Shown here: positions 35,401 to 48,204 of the stretch, piece by piece
Layout: the number at the start of each line of letters is the position of its first letter
Position numbering within the stretch: the first letter of the stretch is position 1
Notes under the pieces: generated by a model
What the model was told of the DNA's origin: nothing
What the model saw: the letters and a program-made list of their open reading frames with translations, nothing else
The model's database searches: none
Origin: Dendrocalamus latiflorus
Lineage: Eukaryota; Streptophyta; Magnoliopsida; Poales; Poaceae
Direction of reading: 5' to 3'
Length of the DNA: 64,000 nucleotides
Assembly: GCA_017311315.1 (NCBI GenBank)
Contig: CM029612.1
Location: 51,666,200-51,730,199, forward strand
Made by a program: the position numbers and the translations under genes

Positions 35401-37454
35401 ACCATATTGACATAATTTTCAATATAAAATACAGAATGTGCATTCGAGACATATCGTGTCAACAATGATTGCACTTAAATACAGGATGATCCTTATGATT
35501 TCGTCTACCAAAACTTGCCGAAAGAGCACCATGTTTTGAAAAAGGTTCCTGACTGCCAATATTGTGGAGCCATGAGGTTTGAAGGCGAACCACCGGGATT
35601 CTGTTGTAGAGCGGGGAAGATAAAAGTGCATATCAATGATGTACCTGCTGAGTTGAAGAGGTTGTTCACGAGTCAGGTGGATACCGATGCAAAATATTTC
35701 AGAAAACACATACGGTACTTCAACTCACACTTCTCATTCACAAGTCTCGGAGTTACACTGGACCGGAGATACTGCACCGCAGCAGGTACTGGCATATATA
35801 CATTCCGTGTACATGGTGCCATGTATCATCGTCTGGACCATTTAGTGCCAGGATCAAAAGGCCCACGTCACCTACAACTCTACTTTTATGACACAGAAGA
35901 AGCTGATACATTGTCACATAGAGTGAAAATGTCACCTGATCTTGATATAAATATCGTAAGAAACGTGCTAAGAATACTACAGGCGAATAACCCTTATGTA
36001 CAGACCTTTAATATAGCTGGTTCTATTCCAAATCTTGGTGACTATGTAATTGAGCTCAACACTAATGTGACACCTGACCAACGAAGGTACACCCTCTTCT
36101 ACATTGCTCGCTGTTTTTTTTACCTCAGACAGATCAATATGCTTAGTTAGTTAGTTAGTTTATAAATAAATCTAGCATATGACTTGTATCATTATTGCTT
36201 GTTTTCTGCTGCTAATGGTTGTTTGGTGCTTGCTGTTTTTTGAATTTTTTTAAAAACCAGCGAATATACTACTTCATCTTTTTTTAATGGATGCGTAACA
36301 TTTTATTTTAAGGTATAATGCCCCTACTGCCTCACAAGTTGCTGCTATCTGGACCGATGGAGGTGACCCCCAAAGATGTTTTGATAGGAGTGTTATTGTA
36401 TACCCCAAAGGAGAGAAGATGCGCTATATCAAAGCATATCATGGTTGTTATGACCCATTAGCATATCCTTTATTAAATCCTAATGGAGAAACTGGATGGA
36501 ATAAGTTCATGCCGTACAATGACAGTCCCAAAGAGTCAACGTCTCCTACTGATGGCGAGGATTCAGTGCAGCAACCATTGGGTATGGCAAAAGTCCAGAT
36601 TCAACATACTTCATCCTACTATGTATACAATAAATAAATATATATAATAAACAATGTATTTCCATATTCATGCAGATGATAATGAAACAGATGATGACAT
36701 ACAGCAAGGTGACTACATGAGTAGACTTGCAGAAACAAGTAAATCTACAAGGTTTGTGACAGCAAGAGAATACTATTGCTTTATGATGCAAGTTAGAAAG
36801 GGTCTGTTCAATATCTTGTTGTTTGGAGGGAGGCTTTTTCAACAATGGGCTGTCAACATGTATATCAAGATCGAGTCCATGAGGCTTGACTGGTATTCTA
36901 ACCCTGAAAACCAGAAACTCATAAGGGCTGAACTGTACCAGGTGAGTACTTCTAAATCTTATGTGTGCCATGAATGGTCTAAAGATGCATAAAACAATGG
37001 GCTGTCGATATGAGTAGATTTGTTTTTAAAATATGAATTTCCAATAATTTTTTCATATGCATTGTAACAGAAAGTATTACTGAGTTTGGAATAGTTGAGT
37101 TACATGTGACAAATTTCACAGCAGCTTAGGCCCAAAAGGGAACTCAAACCTGAGTGTAGCTAATCTAACTGACTAAATATTGGGATTGTTGAAAATCTCT
37201 TGCTCACTAAACACAAACAGCAAAAAGATAGAGAGAGAGAGAGAGCTTGATAGCTTGATAATACAGACCTAACTATCCCACAATAGTTCAGTGGATTGTA
37301 CTTAGCTTGCTGCTGTCAACACCTGCTGCTGACTTACAGCAAAAGACACAACTTGATCAATATTTAATTATGACAGACAGACCCCACAACCAAACAATTC
37401 ATAAGTCAGGACAGACTCCCTATACACACTCACTTTGTTAGACCATTCATGAAT

Positions 37455-37583
37455 AGCAGCATAGCTATCATATTTTTAGTGCATCTCTTGATATTTTAGC
37501 AGCATAGCTATCATATTTTTAGTGCATCTCTTGATATTTTAGCAGCATAGCTATCATATTTTTAGTGCATCTCTTGATATTTC
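37455..37583. repeat. 43-bp tandem repeat, three copies, in a RepHel intron
   Basis: AGCAGCATAGCTATCATATT starts at 37455, 37498 and 37541. The 36942-37645 intron is otherwise without recognised content. Confidence 0.9.
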
Positions 37584-40500
37584 AATGGAGAAGTATAATA
37601 GCTAATTCACTCATTTTGCAAATATTTTTCTTATGTGTGCCGTAGGGCTTGGTTGATGTAGTTTCTGCCGGAGAGACTAGAGCTTCAGAGGTTGGAAAGA
37701 GAGTTGTGTTGCCCCGTTCTTTTCCCGGTGGTGATCGCGATATGCAACAAAGATTTCTTAATGCAATGGCCATTGTCCAGCGTTTCGGGAAACCAGATTA
37801 CTTCATCACAATGACTTGCAACCCCTATTGGGAGGAGGTCACAAGCAATCTTGAACCTGGCCAAACACCACAGGATCGACCGGATCTGGTGTCAAGAGTA
37901 TATCGAGCCAAATTACGCTCAGTCAAGGATTTGTTGATAAAGAAGAAATATTTTGGTGAGGTTGCAGCATATGTGCATGTGACTGAGTTTCAGAAAAGGG
38001 GCTTGCCACATGAGCACATCCTATTGATTATGAAAAGAGGATGTAAGTTATCGAACCCAGATGAATATGACAAATACATCTCGGCAGAGATTCCTGACAA
38101 GGACAAGTACCCCGTGTTGCATAACCTCGTCATTAAGCATATACTCCATGGACCATGTGGTGCCTTGAATAGGAAGTGTCCGTGTATGATTGATGGAGAG
38201 TGTCGCTTTCGCTATCCTCGGCAATTCAACCCAGAGACACAACAAGGCAAAGATTCTTATCCTTTGTATAGGAGAAGAGATGATGGCCAGCGTGTCAAGA
38301 TAAGAGGGGCCGAGTTGGACAACAGGTGGGTTGTCCCGTACAATCCTGGCCTACTTATGAGATATAACTGTCACATCAACGTTGAAGCATGTTCAAGCAT
38401 CAAAGCCTGCAAGTATTTATTTAAATATGTATACAAAGGCCACGATTGTGCATCATTCTCAGTCGTTGATGCTGGGGTAATAAATGAGGTTCGTCAGTAT
38501 AGGGATGCTAGATACATCTCACCGCCAGAAGCCGTACACAGGATTTTTGGTTTCCATCTTTTTGGGGTATACCCTTCTGTTTTGCAGCTTCAATGCCATC
38601 TGCCAAACATGCAGTCTGTTATTATTGATGAGACAAAGAATTTAGAAGAAGTAGTGAACAATCCCAAATCTTCTATGACTACACTGGCAGAATTTTTCAA
38701 GGTTAGCTCTGTGGACACTTTTGCAAGAAGATTATTGTACAAAGAGATGCCAGAGTACTACCGGTGGATCAGTGGCAAAAAGGTATGGCAAAGAAGAAAG
38801 AAAAAGGGACAGATTGGGCGGATAGTGTATGCGCACCCTGCGGAAGGCGAGAGGTATTTTTTGAGAGTGCTTCTCAATCATGTTAGAGGTCCAACTTCAT
38901 TTGAGGATCTGAAAACTGTAGCAAGAATCATATATCCTACTTTTAGAGAATCATGTGAGAAGAGAGGACTCATAGAGACGGATAAGACAATTGATGACTG
39001 CTTGTGTGAGTCAGCCACCTTTCAGATGCCATATGCTCTCAGAAGGTTATTTGCTACTATTCTGGTTCATTGTGAGGCCACCGAAATTCGTGCACTGTGG
39101 GAGAAGCATAAAGAATCAATGTCTGAAGATTACAGCAGAAACCAATGTAACTCAAAAATAGTAGAACAAATGGTGCTTAGAGATATAAGGGATTTGCTCC
39201 AATCCATGGGAAAAGATATAAAAAACTATGATCTTCCGGAGCTGAATGATACAGGTAGCAATTTGCCATAACATTGTGTACTGATCTTACAAATAGAAAA
39301 AGTATACTGATATTTTTTTTTGTCAAACAGCTGAATTTTCCAATGACATAATGAGGGAGGTCAGAGAAGAACTTTCGGTGGGGGTCGACCAGGAACATTT
39401 AGAAATAAAAGGGAGTCTTAACAAGGAACAGCGTGCTGGATTTGATGAGATTATGGATCATGTTCTAAATAAGAAAAGCCAAGTGTTCTTTGTTGATGGT
39501 CCAGGAGGAACAGGAAAGACGTTCCTGTACAAGGCACTACTTGCTAGAGTGCGTTCTGAGGGACTGATAGCCATTGCAACCGCAACCTCAGGTATAGCAG
39601 CGTCGATACTGCCTGGAGGTCGCACGGCACACTCAAGGTTCAAAATCCCTATAAAGCTTGCGAGCAATAGCATGTGCAACTTCACAAAGCAAGGTGGGAC
39701 TGCAGAGTTACTCCGTAGGGCATCTTTGCTAATCTGGGATGAGGTTGCTATGACAAATCGTCTAGCGGTTGAGTGTCTTGATAGGTCACTGCAAGATATT
39801 ATGAACTGTGAATTGCCATTTGGGGGGAAGGTCATGGTATTTGGTGGAGATTTTAGACAGGTGCTTCCAGTGGTAACACGTGGGACCAGAGCACAGGTGA
39901 CGGATGCTACATTGCAAAGATCTTATTTGTGGGATAGTATCAGGAAGATAAGGTTGACACGTAACATGAGGGCTCAGTCTGACCCATGGTTCTCAGATTA
40001 CCTCCTTCGAATTGGGAATGGAACTGAAGAGATAATTGCCAACGATTATGTTCACTTGCCAGAAGATATTGTGATTGGTTATACAGATACAGATGATTGT
40101 ATAAACAAGCTAATCCAACATGTGTTCCCATCACTTGATGACAATGCAAGATCAACAACTTATATGAGCACACGTGCCATCCTTTCTACCAAAAATGAAC
40201 ATGTGGATCAGCTAAATGAGAAGATGATTGACAGGTTTCCAGGTGAGGAAAAAGTTTACCATAGCTTTGACTCTGTACATGATGATTCAAGAAACAACTA
40301 TCCTATTGACTTCATAAACTCCATCACTCTAAATGGTCTCCCACCACATGTGCTCAAAGTAAAAATCAACTGCCCTGTGATCCTTCTCCGCAATCTTGAT
40401 CCAAACAATGGATTGTGCAATGGCACAAGGTTAATGGTTAGAGCCTTCCAGGACAACGCAATTGATGCTGAAATTGTTGGTGGGCAGCATGCAGGCAGAA

Positions 40501-40935
40501 GGGTGTTTCTACCTAGGATTCCAATGTCTCCGTCCGATGATATTTCACTGCCTTTCAAGATGAAAAGGAAACAGTTCCCGATTCGCCTAAGCTTTGCAAT
40601 GACCATCAACAAAGCACAGGGGCAGACCATCCCAAATGTTGGGATCTACCTTCCAGAACCCGTGTTCTCACATGGACAGCTTTATGTCGCTTTGTCAAGG
40701 GGAGTTTCAAGGCAAACAACCAGAATTTTGGCAAAACCAAACAAGGAACATGTGTGTGGCCTTGCTTGTCCATTACAGGTCACGGCAGGCACAGAGCATA
40801 CAGCAAGCAGAGCAAAGTATTGCCGTGCAGCATGAAGGGATTCAGGAGCGGCTGACATGATGACCCCACCTGTCGGCACCTCCAAACATCTCCAAACGAA
40901 CTCCTCTGCTCTCACGCCCATCAATCCCTTTGAAC

Positions 40936-42176
40936 TCAAAGCCCAGCGTCATTAAGTCTTTTTTTTTGGGAAAGCCAGCGCCATCAAGAAGAATGCAAAG
41001 GTCGTCACTTTATCTCCCTCTGCTGATCTCTTCATCTCCCAAGGCAGACGCATGCTTCATCTCCCTTTGCTCCTCACTTCATTTTTCTCACCTCCTCACT
41101 TGTGCTAACAGCCTGCACATCAGGAGAAGCTCGACGCCGCCGGGGTGGTAGGACAGTGGGAGACCACGGCCGCCGCCGCCGCCGCGAGGTTCTCCGGTGA
41201 GCAGGACCCCGAGAAGGTGAGAAGCACTGAGCTATCTGCACTAGGCGTCCCTGTGTGCCCTTGTTCACTGAACCAACTGTTCTTGCTGACAATAAGATTT
41301 GTAAACCTGTTCTTGCGACTACGGCCATCATCACTGGAGCTTAGCACACAATGTCAGGCTGGGCGGCGAACGAGGGCGATCATCACTAGGCAATCCGCAA
41401 GCGGACAACAGGGAAGGTCGGGCGCTTGGCACAGCAGTCCAGGCCAGCCGCCGGCGATCTGGCAAGGCCAGGCGAAGCAGCCACGGGAAGACACCAGGTG
41501 AGGGCGATCATCACCAGGGAGCCGTTAGTTGATCACGGTACGTCAACCTCTCATAACTTTTAAGTTGTTTTAGCCATCCTTTGCACTTGTTGTTCAGTGA
41601 TGTTAAATTGTTCAGTGATTGTCAATATACAGTCATGTTAAATCTCCAGGCTGCTGCTAGCCTACTACTAATTGTTGGTGTTCAGTGATTGTCCAACAAG
41701 TGTTTAATTAAATTGTTGGTGTACAAACTGAACTTCGAATCGAGTTAAGGACTTTTGATTATTTGATTTGCATGATTATATATATGCAATAGCCTGTCTC
41801 ATATTTATTTATTTACTGTTACTTCCTGTCTATCTAAAGCACCACATCATACTAAAATAATTTAGGTGAAAAAAATAATGTCAGAACACTCTGAGGATGT
41901 CATTTTGCTTTGGCACAAATATAGGCACTTTAATAATCAGATGTCCTACTAGGCATCATAAATCTTTGATTGTACTTTGGTTTGGCTGTGGGATTTATTT
42001 CATTAGAGCTATATCTGTCCACTAAAAGAATACATTGGTACAGTATCCCTTTTTTTACATCAGAGTGTGCTATTGGCAGATATGCTACAGTATCCCTTTT
42101 TTAGAAAAGTATTTTATCTTTTCTATTCTATATACTTTTTCTTGCTTTGATTAAGGTGCCTTCAAATCTAGACTAG
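40936..42176 (+). other. Helitron inter-gene region with GC-rich exon-like block
   Basis: After the helicase stop, 40980-41220 looks like a plant 5' exon (pyrimidine-rich leader, GCC repeats, CCCGAGAAG|GTGAGA donor) and might be a captured promoter/first exon serving the downstream gene. No protein family was recognised. 41550-42170 is AT-rich and non-coding. Confidence 0.3.
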
Positions 42177-45100
42177 ATGGGTACACAGGGGGACATAGAC
42201 GGGGACGAAGGTTGCGCCAGTGTTGTTTGCAATGCTGCAAAACCTGTGCTTGACGGCACATGTACTTCTAACAATTCAACTATTCAAGTGTCGGCAATAA
42301 CAGATGACAACCAAGAACTCGGTATGCACTCTATTCATCATTGCATATTCATAATTTGGTTTAGATAAAATAAAATATTAAATTTTGCTCATATCTATAC
42401 AGATCAAAAGAAAAATCATATAGAGAGTGAGGCAAGAATGGACACGATTGGCAATGCTCAGATAATTGCCGAGGAGGAAATGCGATCACCCTCTAACCAA
42501 CAAATTGATTTAGATGGGGACAAAGGAAACGCCAATGTTGTTTGCAATGCTGAAAGTCCTTTACTCGATGTTATTATGTCAGACACCTATACTCCCAATT
42601 CAGTTGCCCAAGTGTCAGCTGTAACAAATGACAACCAACAACTAGGTATGCACTCTAATCATCATTGCTCATCTCAATATAGATCAATTGAAAAAGGATA
42701 TTGAGAGTAAGACAGAGATAGTTACTGAGGAGAAGCAATCAGCCTCTAACGAAGGAGATGATTTGAAAACATTGATTCGGATATCACAACATAACAAACC
42801 TAAGAAGTCGAACCTTGCTAAAGTTGTGCCCCAAGGTAACTAATTAGATTTTTTTATTATTGCGCTCCTTTTGATTTGCAGTGATATAATTAACTCTTGA
42901 AAAATAACATTACACGTTCTAGATTACAAGTGCACCCAGGACGATCTTGAGATTCTTGAATACATGAAAGCTTCACTGAAAAAGAAAGTTCTGGTCAACA
43001 TTGACGATTCATGGGTAAACAGGGATGATATGGGGTGTCTTTTTCAGGATGGCATATATGTGAATGGCGCTGTAAGTGCATATTTTATTTAAACCTACAT
43101 ATATGTGAAAACAGAACATACTAATTGCGCTTTATTTACAAATAGGTCTTAAGTGCGTACATTCATTGTATGAGGGATGAAGAGCATTTACTTCACAGGG
43201 AAGGTGGAGATGTCTTTTTAGAGGATACATTTATAACTAGCTTGCTTAAACGCGATGGTAAATATTCTGATGTGCCATTAAGCTATAAGGAGGATATCAC
43301 TGATACAAGTGTGCAAAAACTATTTGAAAGCTGACATGGTAACTTAAATCTTCGTGTATTTGTGATAAATATTTATAATAATATATGACCATGGAAAATA
43401 CTTCACAAAAATTTGCAATGTTTCCTGTAGCTTTTTCTTCCAGTTAACATAAAGGACTGTCATTGGTACCTAGCGGTTCTGAATCCTAAAGTTTGTGAGA
43501 TACATGTACTAGACTCATTTGGGCAAGAATTTTTGGACCGCAGGGACCTCGACTTTACGGTGAGTAATAATTTTTTGTATTATTAGTATTTTATATTATA
43601 TTTTATTACTACTGAAAAATCATATATTTATATCATAACAGTTAAGAGGCCTAGAAAGAAAATTCAAACTTGTAGCACAACATAAAGAGCTGAACCAAGC
43701 CAAGTGGCAGAACCTTGATTTTTCAACATGGCGAAAAGTAGAGAAGTTCCAACAGCGGATGCAAACAGATGGGTACACTTCATTTGATTATAATTTAGAT
43801 AGAAAAATGATCATGTTTGTTTTTCTTACACTTGCCTCACTATGAATTTCTTTTTTTTCAAAAAAATGAATAGAGTATCGTGCGGCTTATGGATGATAAA
43901 TTATATGGAATATTGGACTGGATCTTCTCTATCTGATAATGTAACTCAGGTAATACATAGAGGAGCTCTACTGCATGATTACTTATAGAGAAATATATTT
44001 TCATCTTCTTACCAATATATTTTTTTTATTAAAATTCAAATTATGTGTAGGAGGATATAAATAATTTCAGGTTTAAGCTACCTGTAATCTTGTGGGACTC
44101 ACGAATAAACATAGCAAAATTATACCAAGAGCCTGAACAAGAATATCAAAACAATGATAGTACAAGTGACGTCGAAATGATCGAAAATCCGGTTGAACTA
44201 GCTAAAGAATCTGACACAACACATCCAATAGAATCAGATATATCTCCATTTGTTCCATCAAGTACGGAAGAACTATTGTGTGAAATTGTCACAGCCATCA
44301 TGATGATAAACAATGATACATCTTTACAGTAAGTTATTTCAAAGTAAATATTTTTTGTTCTAATTTAAATATTTATCACATACATCATGATGATCAACGA
44401 TGATACATCTTTACAGGAAAGAATGGATTCGGAACACCAAGCCTTATCCAATTTCTTTAAGTCTCAAAAAACTTAAAGAAATATTAGATGTAAATAAGCC
44501 AATGGATACTGATTGCTTCAATATGGCTGTTCGGATGATGGCATGTAATGAGGGCTTATTGTGTTTTGAAGAAAAATATCACTATATGGACATGCAGTTT
44601 TGTGTAAGTCCGTATTATTATTTATATACACATATAAATTTTATTATAACTCTATATTTTACTGCAGTCAATATCTGCTTTTTCTCAAGGCCCTGGCTAT
44701 CGTGTGAAGCTAGATATCAAGCGGTTGGCAAAATTGTTTGAATGTTGGCCAGACATGGAATATGATATTGAACATTGCAGCACTGTAAGCTACATTAATT
44801 TGTCCTTCATAAATCTATAGTTTTATTGCCCTAACATCAACAGATTGTTTGCAGATTCTATTGCCGTACTCTTCTATGGGTCAGTGGACATTATACGTAC
44901 TTAACATGGTGGATAGAACTGTTTCTATAATGGACCCGATGCCTATACCAAAAGAGTTTAAACTTAAACCTCGAAGCTTGTATTATGTTAATACAATAAA
45001 AGCTATTGCCAACAATATTAACTTGGGCATGGACTTAGTCAATCCTAAATGGGTAGACCATATTTTTTGGTGGCGTCGTATATTGCCACCATGGGTTCCA

Positions 45101-45471
45101 AGAACAGCAGACTGGTAATTGCTTATAACTTTCACACTACTAATTTGTTCTATAGTTCTACTTGTATGTACAATAATAATCTTTTCCTTGTGCAGGAAAC
45201 TAACAGGATATTTTGTTATCAACTTTATGCGCTTTTGGAATGGTATTAGATTACCAGTGTTTCCAATTGTGAGTAAACAATCTTTTGTGTACTTGGTAAA
45301 AACATTCTACAATTAATTGTTATTTATAACAGTAAAGTGTAATGATTTGTACATGATGGGAATACACTGAGGACCAATTTCTTGGTACAGATGTTGAAGT
45401 GTGAGGACAACGAATCTAAAGACAACATTCCTGAAGATATACAAGAACTTATTAGGCATGTGAGGATTTAG
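42177..45471 (+). CDS. Helitron second gene: tandem C48 (ULP1-like) protease domains
   Basis: Fourteen exons fit by splice signals and phase: 42177-42321, 42404-42645, 42683-42835, 42923-43073, 43146-43338 (or 43257), 43444-43559, 43642-43772, 43874-43949, 44051-44328, 44417-44603, 44668-44784, 44855-45114, 45196-45268, 45391-45471. Domain 1 has the C48 triad in order: His in CHWYLAV, Asp in HVLDSFG, Gln in MQTDG and Cys in SCGLWMINYMEYW. Domain 2 repeats the layout with QWTLYVLN, IMDPMP and TGYFVINFMRFWNG: His is replaced by Gln and Cys by Thr, so it should be inactive. Exons 1 and 2 are duplicates (NVVCNA / SVVCNA, QVSAVTNDNQQLG / QVSAITDDNQELG). The in-frame TGA at 43332-43334 is avoided if the 43257 donor is used. 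C48 proteases cleave SUMO-like proteins; the role in a Helitron is unknown. Confidence 0.7.
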
Positions 45472-45657
45472 AAAACATTCCTTAAGACATACAAGAACTT
45501 ATTGGAACCAATTTTATGGTAGAGATGTTTCAGTGTATGGACAACGAATCTAAAGACAATATTTCTGAAACAGTCTTTTTATTTTTTACCGTATCGTTAG
45601 CATGAGAAAGAAAAAATATCATTGTTTGATTGTTTTCATATGCATCCCCGAAATATA

Positions 45658-45687
45658 GCCGTAGCGTTAGCACGGGCACTATACTAG
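45658..45687 (+). other. Helitron 3' terminal hairpin and CTAG end
   Basis: CCGTAGC and GCACGG pair around a GTTA loop with one bulged base, about 10 nt before CTAG. The inverse of the same sequence ends the minus-strand Helitron at 51449. In Helitrons this hairpin serves as the transposition terminator. Confidence 0.8.
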
Positions 45688-45759
45688 TGTGTATAGCTCT
45701 TCTTCTCCATTTGGTGCGTGCTCATCTGTCACAACAGACCTCTCCTCTCCTTATATATA

Positions 45760-46229
45760 CTAGCCTCGTAGGTGCGGCGTCACGCCGCACCAGCCACCGT
45801 GTGTACCGAAGTAAAAGAGGCGATAATTCGTGAGGGGTTTTCTAAAAAAACCCGAGGGCGCATGTGTATTTTCGGAAAAGTTAAAGGGTTTTTTCGAAAA
45901 AAACCGAGGGCACATGTGTATTTTCGAAAAAGTCAAAGGTCTTTTTCGTAAAAAAGCGAGGACCTGTATGTAAGTAAACGAGGACCCGTACGTAATTTAG
46001 AAAACCGCGGGGGGCTATCCTGCAAAGTGGAGGGGCTAAAAAACTGGCGGGGACCTTTCCGTGAGAAAAAATGACCTTTACGTAATTTCCAAAAAATATA
46101 GAGACTTTTTCGCAAAACTGCTCCACCGACCGTACGCGAATTCGGCGGCCACGCGCCAGCCGAGGGAGCGCTGGGGGCGACGTGGAGGGGCTCGGCGGCC
46201 AGGAACCCCCGGGTTTAATACCGGTATGA
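45760..46229 (-). mobile_element. Small non-autonomous Helitron, 470 bp
   Basis: Minus orientation: the 5' end TCATACCGGTATTAAACCC is at 46229 and the 3' end a strong hairpin, GGTGCGGCGTGACGCCGCAC, then CTACGAGGCTAG at 45760. Host bases are A and T as expected. It lies tail-to-tail 72 bp from the end of the 13.8-kb Helitron. A related copy in the other orientation is at 62919. Confidence 0.75.
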
Positions 46230-46299
46230 TTCTCTTTTTTTTTCCAATATGGGGGACAAGCACAAAAAAATAGTAATTATCCACAATAGCAATTAGCCA

Positions 46300-46520
46300 C
46301 AATAGCAAGTCTATGATATACCAGTTCCGACTAGCATTCCTTTACGCTGTCTGAACCTTTAATATGCAGATAGATACTGATGAAGTGTTGTGTATTGGAC
46401 GTGGTGCTTCTTCGGAATGGGCGGCATCGGAGAAAAATATGTGATGCTCATGATGATACGTCAACATTGAGTGTGGAACTTGGAGTTCGCTACTAGCCAT
46501 AGAGCTAGGGTTCGTTTGGA
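46300..46520 (+). ncRNA. Candidate 21-PHAS locus 3 (miR2118-triggered)
   Basis: A miR2118-type site at 46412-46433 in unique non-coding sequence, with predicted cut between 46423 and 46424. The upstream promoter elements seen at loci 1 and 2 are not evident, perhaps because the small Helitron lies only about 180 bp upstream. Transcript bounds are guesses. Confidence 0.55.
46412..46433 (+). promoter_or_regulatory. miR2118 target site, locus 3
   Basis: Core GGAATGGGCGGCATCGGAGA, closest of the six to a perfect complement in the GGAATGGG half. Confidence 0.75.
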
Positions 46521-46739
46521 TCCTCGGCTCATTTTGCTTAGCTCGGTGAGTATAAACTAGTTCATCTAGGCTATAGCTTGAAGGAGCAAGCAAAATAGCA
46601 AAATTCAATGTTTGGTTATATGGTCCCTAAAAGTGGCAAAAGAAAAATAGATTGCTTTCAAATGTTTTAGGGAAAAAATAGATTGATTTCAAGCATAAAA
46701 GTGTCTTAGGAATGTATCCATCTTATATTCACATTCACA

Positions 46740-47900
46740 TCTGAAGGGCCGTGCAAGAAGGTCCCTGGATAATTAGTGATAAACAATTGTTATATTTATG
46801 GAGTTGATTTTGATTTTGCAAAAAAAAAAGCAAAATCCATGTTGCTGTCAATATAACCGATCTGACTGGTATGTGGACCGATCAGCCCACTAGATGTATG
46901 CGGTTAGACCGGCCATTAGTTGGTGGTCTGACTGGAGTTAAGTTGGGCAGTGTGACTGGCATTGGAGATGCGGTCACACTGGTGTTCTGTTACCAGGGAA
47001 TGTTTTAAGTTGGTTTGGGCTGGTCAAACCGGTCAATGGTTGACAGTCTAACTGGTGGGCGGTCTGATCGCCATGGTGAGAGTGGTCAGATCGATGGTTG
47101 AGGCCAGAATACCATGAGAGGTGTTATTAAGTAGTTTCAGTGTGTGTGTACGGTATGAGAGCCGTCGTTGGTTGGTTGTGCTGTGTTACATGATAAATTG
47201 TTTTGACTAACGTGAGTCAAGTGTATGGAACTTATGTTAGGGACTACGTGTCAGAGTATGCAGAGATGTTTTGATGTGAAAATGAAGATGAGTTAAGGAA
47301 AGGTGCTTAAAAGTTTTATCAAAGGTATTTTGGGAGTTTACCAAAATACCGAGTTTAACCTTGGACAAAACCGCGGCGCAGAGAGGCGCAAAGGAGAAGC
47401 GGTTTAGGTCAAAGTGACCTGGGATGGCTAAGTGGATCAATCGCTAATAATTTCACTGGTTAAATCTTATAAACACTTTGAGAAGCGTGCGTGAGTATGT
47501 AAAACCTGTGTTACTGTGCTGGACGGGTTTTCCCATGTGATTAGCGAGTTAAGACCCACTAAGATATTCATGTTATATGAGGGAGAAGAGAGACTAGTTA
47601 AGAAGATTTTGACTATGTTTTGAGCAGTTTCTTCTCATCCTCCCTAAGACTATGTAAGAGATCTTTAGTGAATAAGAGCGGTGTTTTATGAGCACCTTGT
47701 AACTATCATTGTACTTGTAAATCACTTACTTTATTGGTAATAGATCAATTTTTTGATTTCTTCTTGGTATTTCACTTATTTTTCTCTTGATTTTCAAGTT
47801 TCTGAGCAAAAAATTCGAAATAGGATCTAGCTGACTTTAGCCCTAATTCTTGACTAGCCTATCTTGCTAGGACACATTCATCCCATGCCTCTGCCCACAC
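46740..47900. other. Probable LTR-type repeat remnant, no gene
   Basis: Repeated GGTCTGACTGG / ACCGGTCAATGG / GGTCTGATCG words at 46860-47090, then a leader-like stretch with TTGTAACTATCATTGTACTT. No TG...CA ends with a duplication could be set, and no gag or pol is present. Confidence 0.35.
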
Positions 47901-48204
47901 ATTCATTCCGTGTCCCTGCCCATCATTCGATCGAGTTCTCTCTCTGTCAGTGAGTCAGTCACAAGCTTATCCTGTGCTAGTCCTGGAGATTTATGAGTTC
48001 CACATGTAAATTTGTACTACATGCACATGACGAGAGAGAGGTGTTTCCCTCAAAATTTTCCATTTCTATTTTCTTTATCTTTCAAACATATACTGCATGC
48101 ATTTACAACAATGGCATTACCTTGCGCAATACTCAACCACCCCCGCATTGCTGTAATTGATTTCGGCCACCAAAGTACCAACTTGTATTCAACACTAATT
48201 TATA

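Larger units (their letters stand above)
33465..40835 (+). pseudogene. Helitron Rep/helicase (RepHel) gene, lightly damaged
   Basis: Exons recognisable from splice signals and phase: 33465-33525 (start MGDRRPTRHAFSDISN), 33597-33775 (basic NRKQREYRA repeats), 34278-34466, 34547-34768, 34867-34956, 35067-35156, 35267-35356, 35435-36086, 36313-36581, 36676-36941, 37646-39254 and 39331-40835. The Rep part has the HUH motif in GLPHEHILL (38009-38017) and the two tyrosines of KYLFKYVYKG (38414, 38426). The Pif1-type helicase has Walker A GPGGTGKT (39498-39521), IWDE, GGDFRQVLPVV and a C-terminal TINKAQGQT block. Together these carry out rolling-circle transposition. Damage: TAA at 35476-35478 within the 35435 exon, and a one-base phase break at the A7 run 33622-33628. 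The rest is open and well preserved, so inactivation looks recent. Confidence 0.85.
31904..45687 (+). mobile_element. Full-length Helitron, 13.8 kb, autonomous type
   Basis: The 3' end is well defined: a hairpin, CCGTAGCGTTAGCACGG, then GCACTATACTAG at 45687, followed by host T. The 5' end is placed at TCTACCCCACATATAATAC (31904, after host A). The next 200 bp match the 5' region of the minus-strand Helitron at 57634 (CTCTTACTCACTCA, TTTGGATCA blocks). Inside are a Rep/helicase gene (33465-40835) and a second gene with C48 protease domains (42177-45471). The 5' coordinate is less certain than the 3'. Confidence 0.8.

Noticed and set aside
46840..47110. GGTCTGACTGG-type words as a defined LTR retrotransposon
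   Set aside because: No TG...CA ends with a flanking duplication or coding domain could be found, so kept only as an unassigned remnant.
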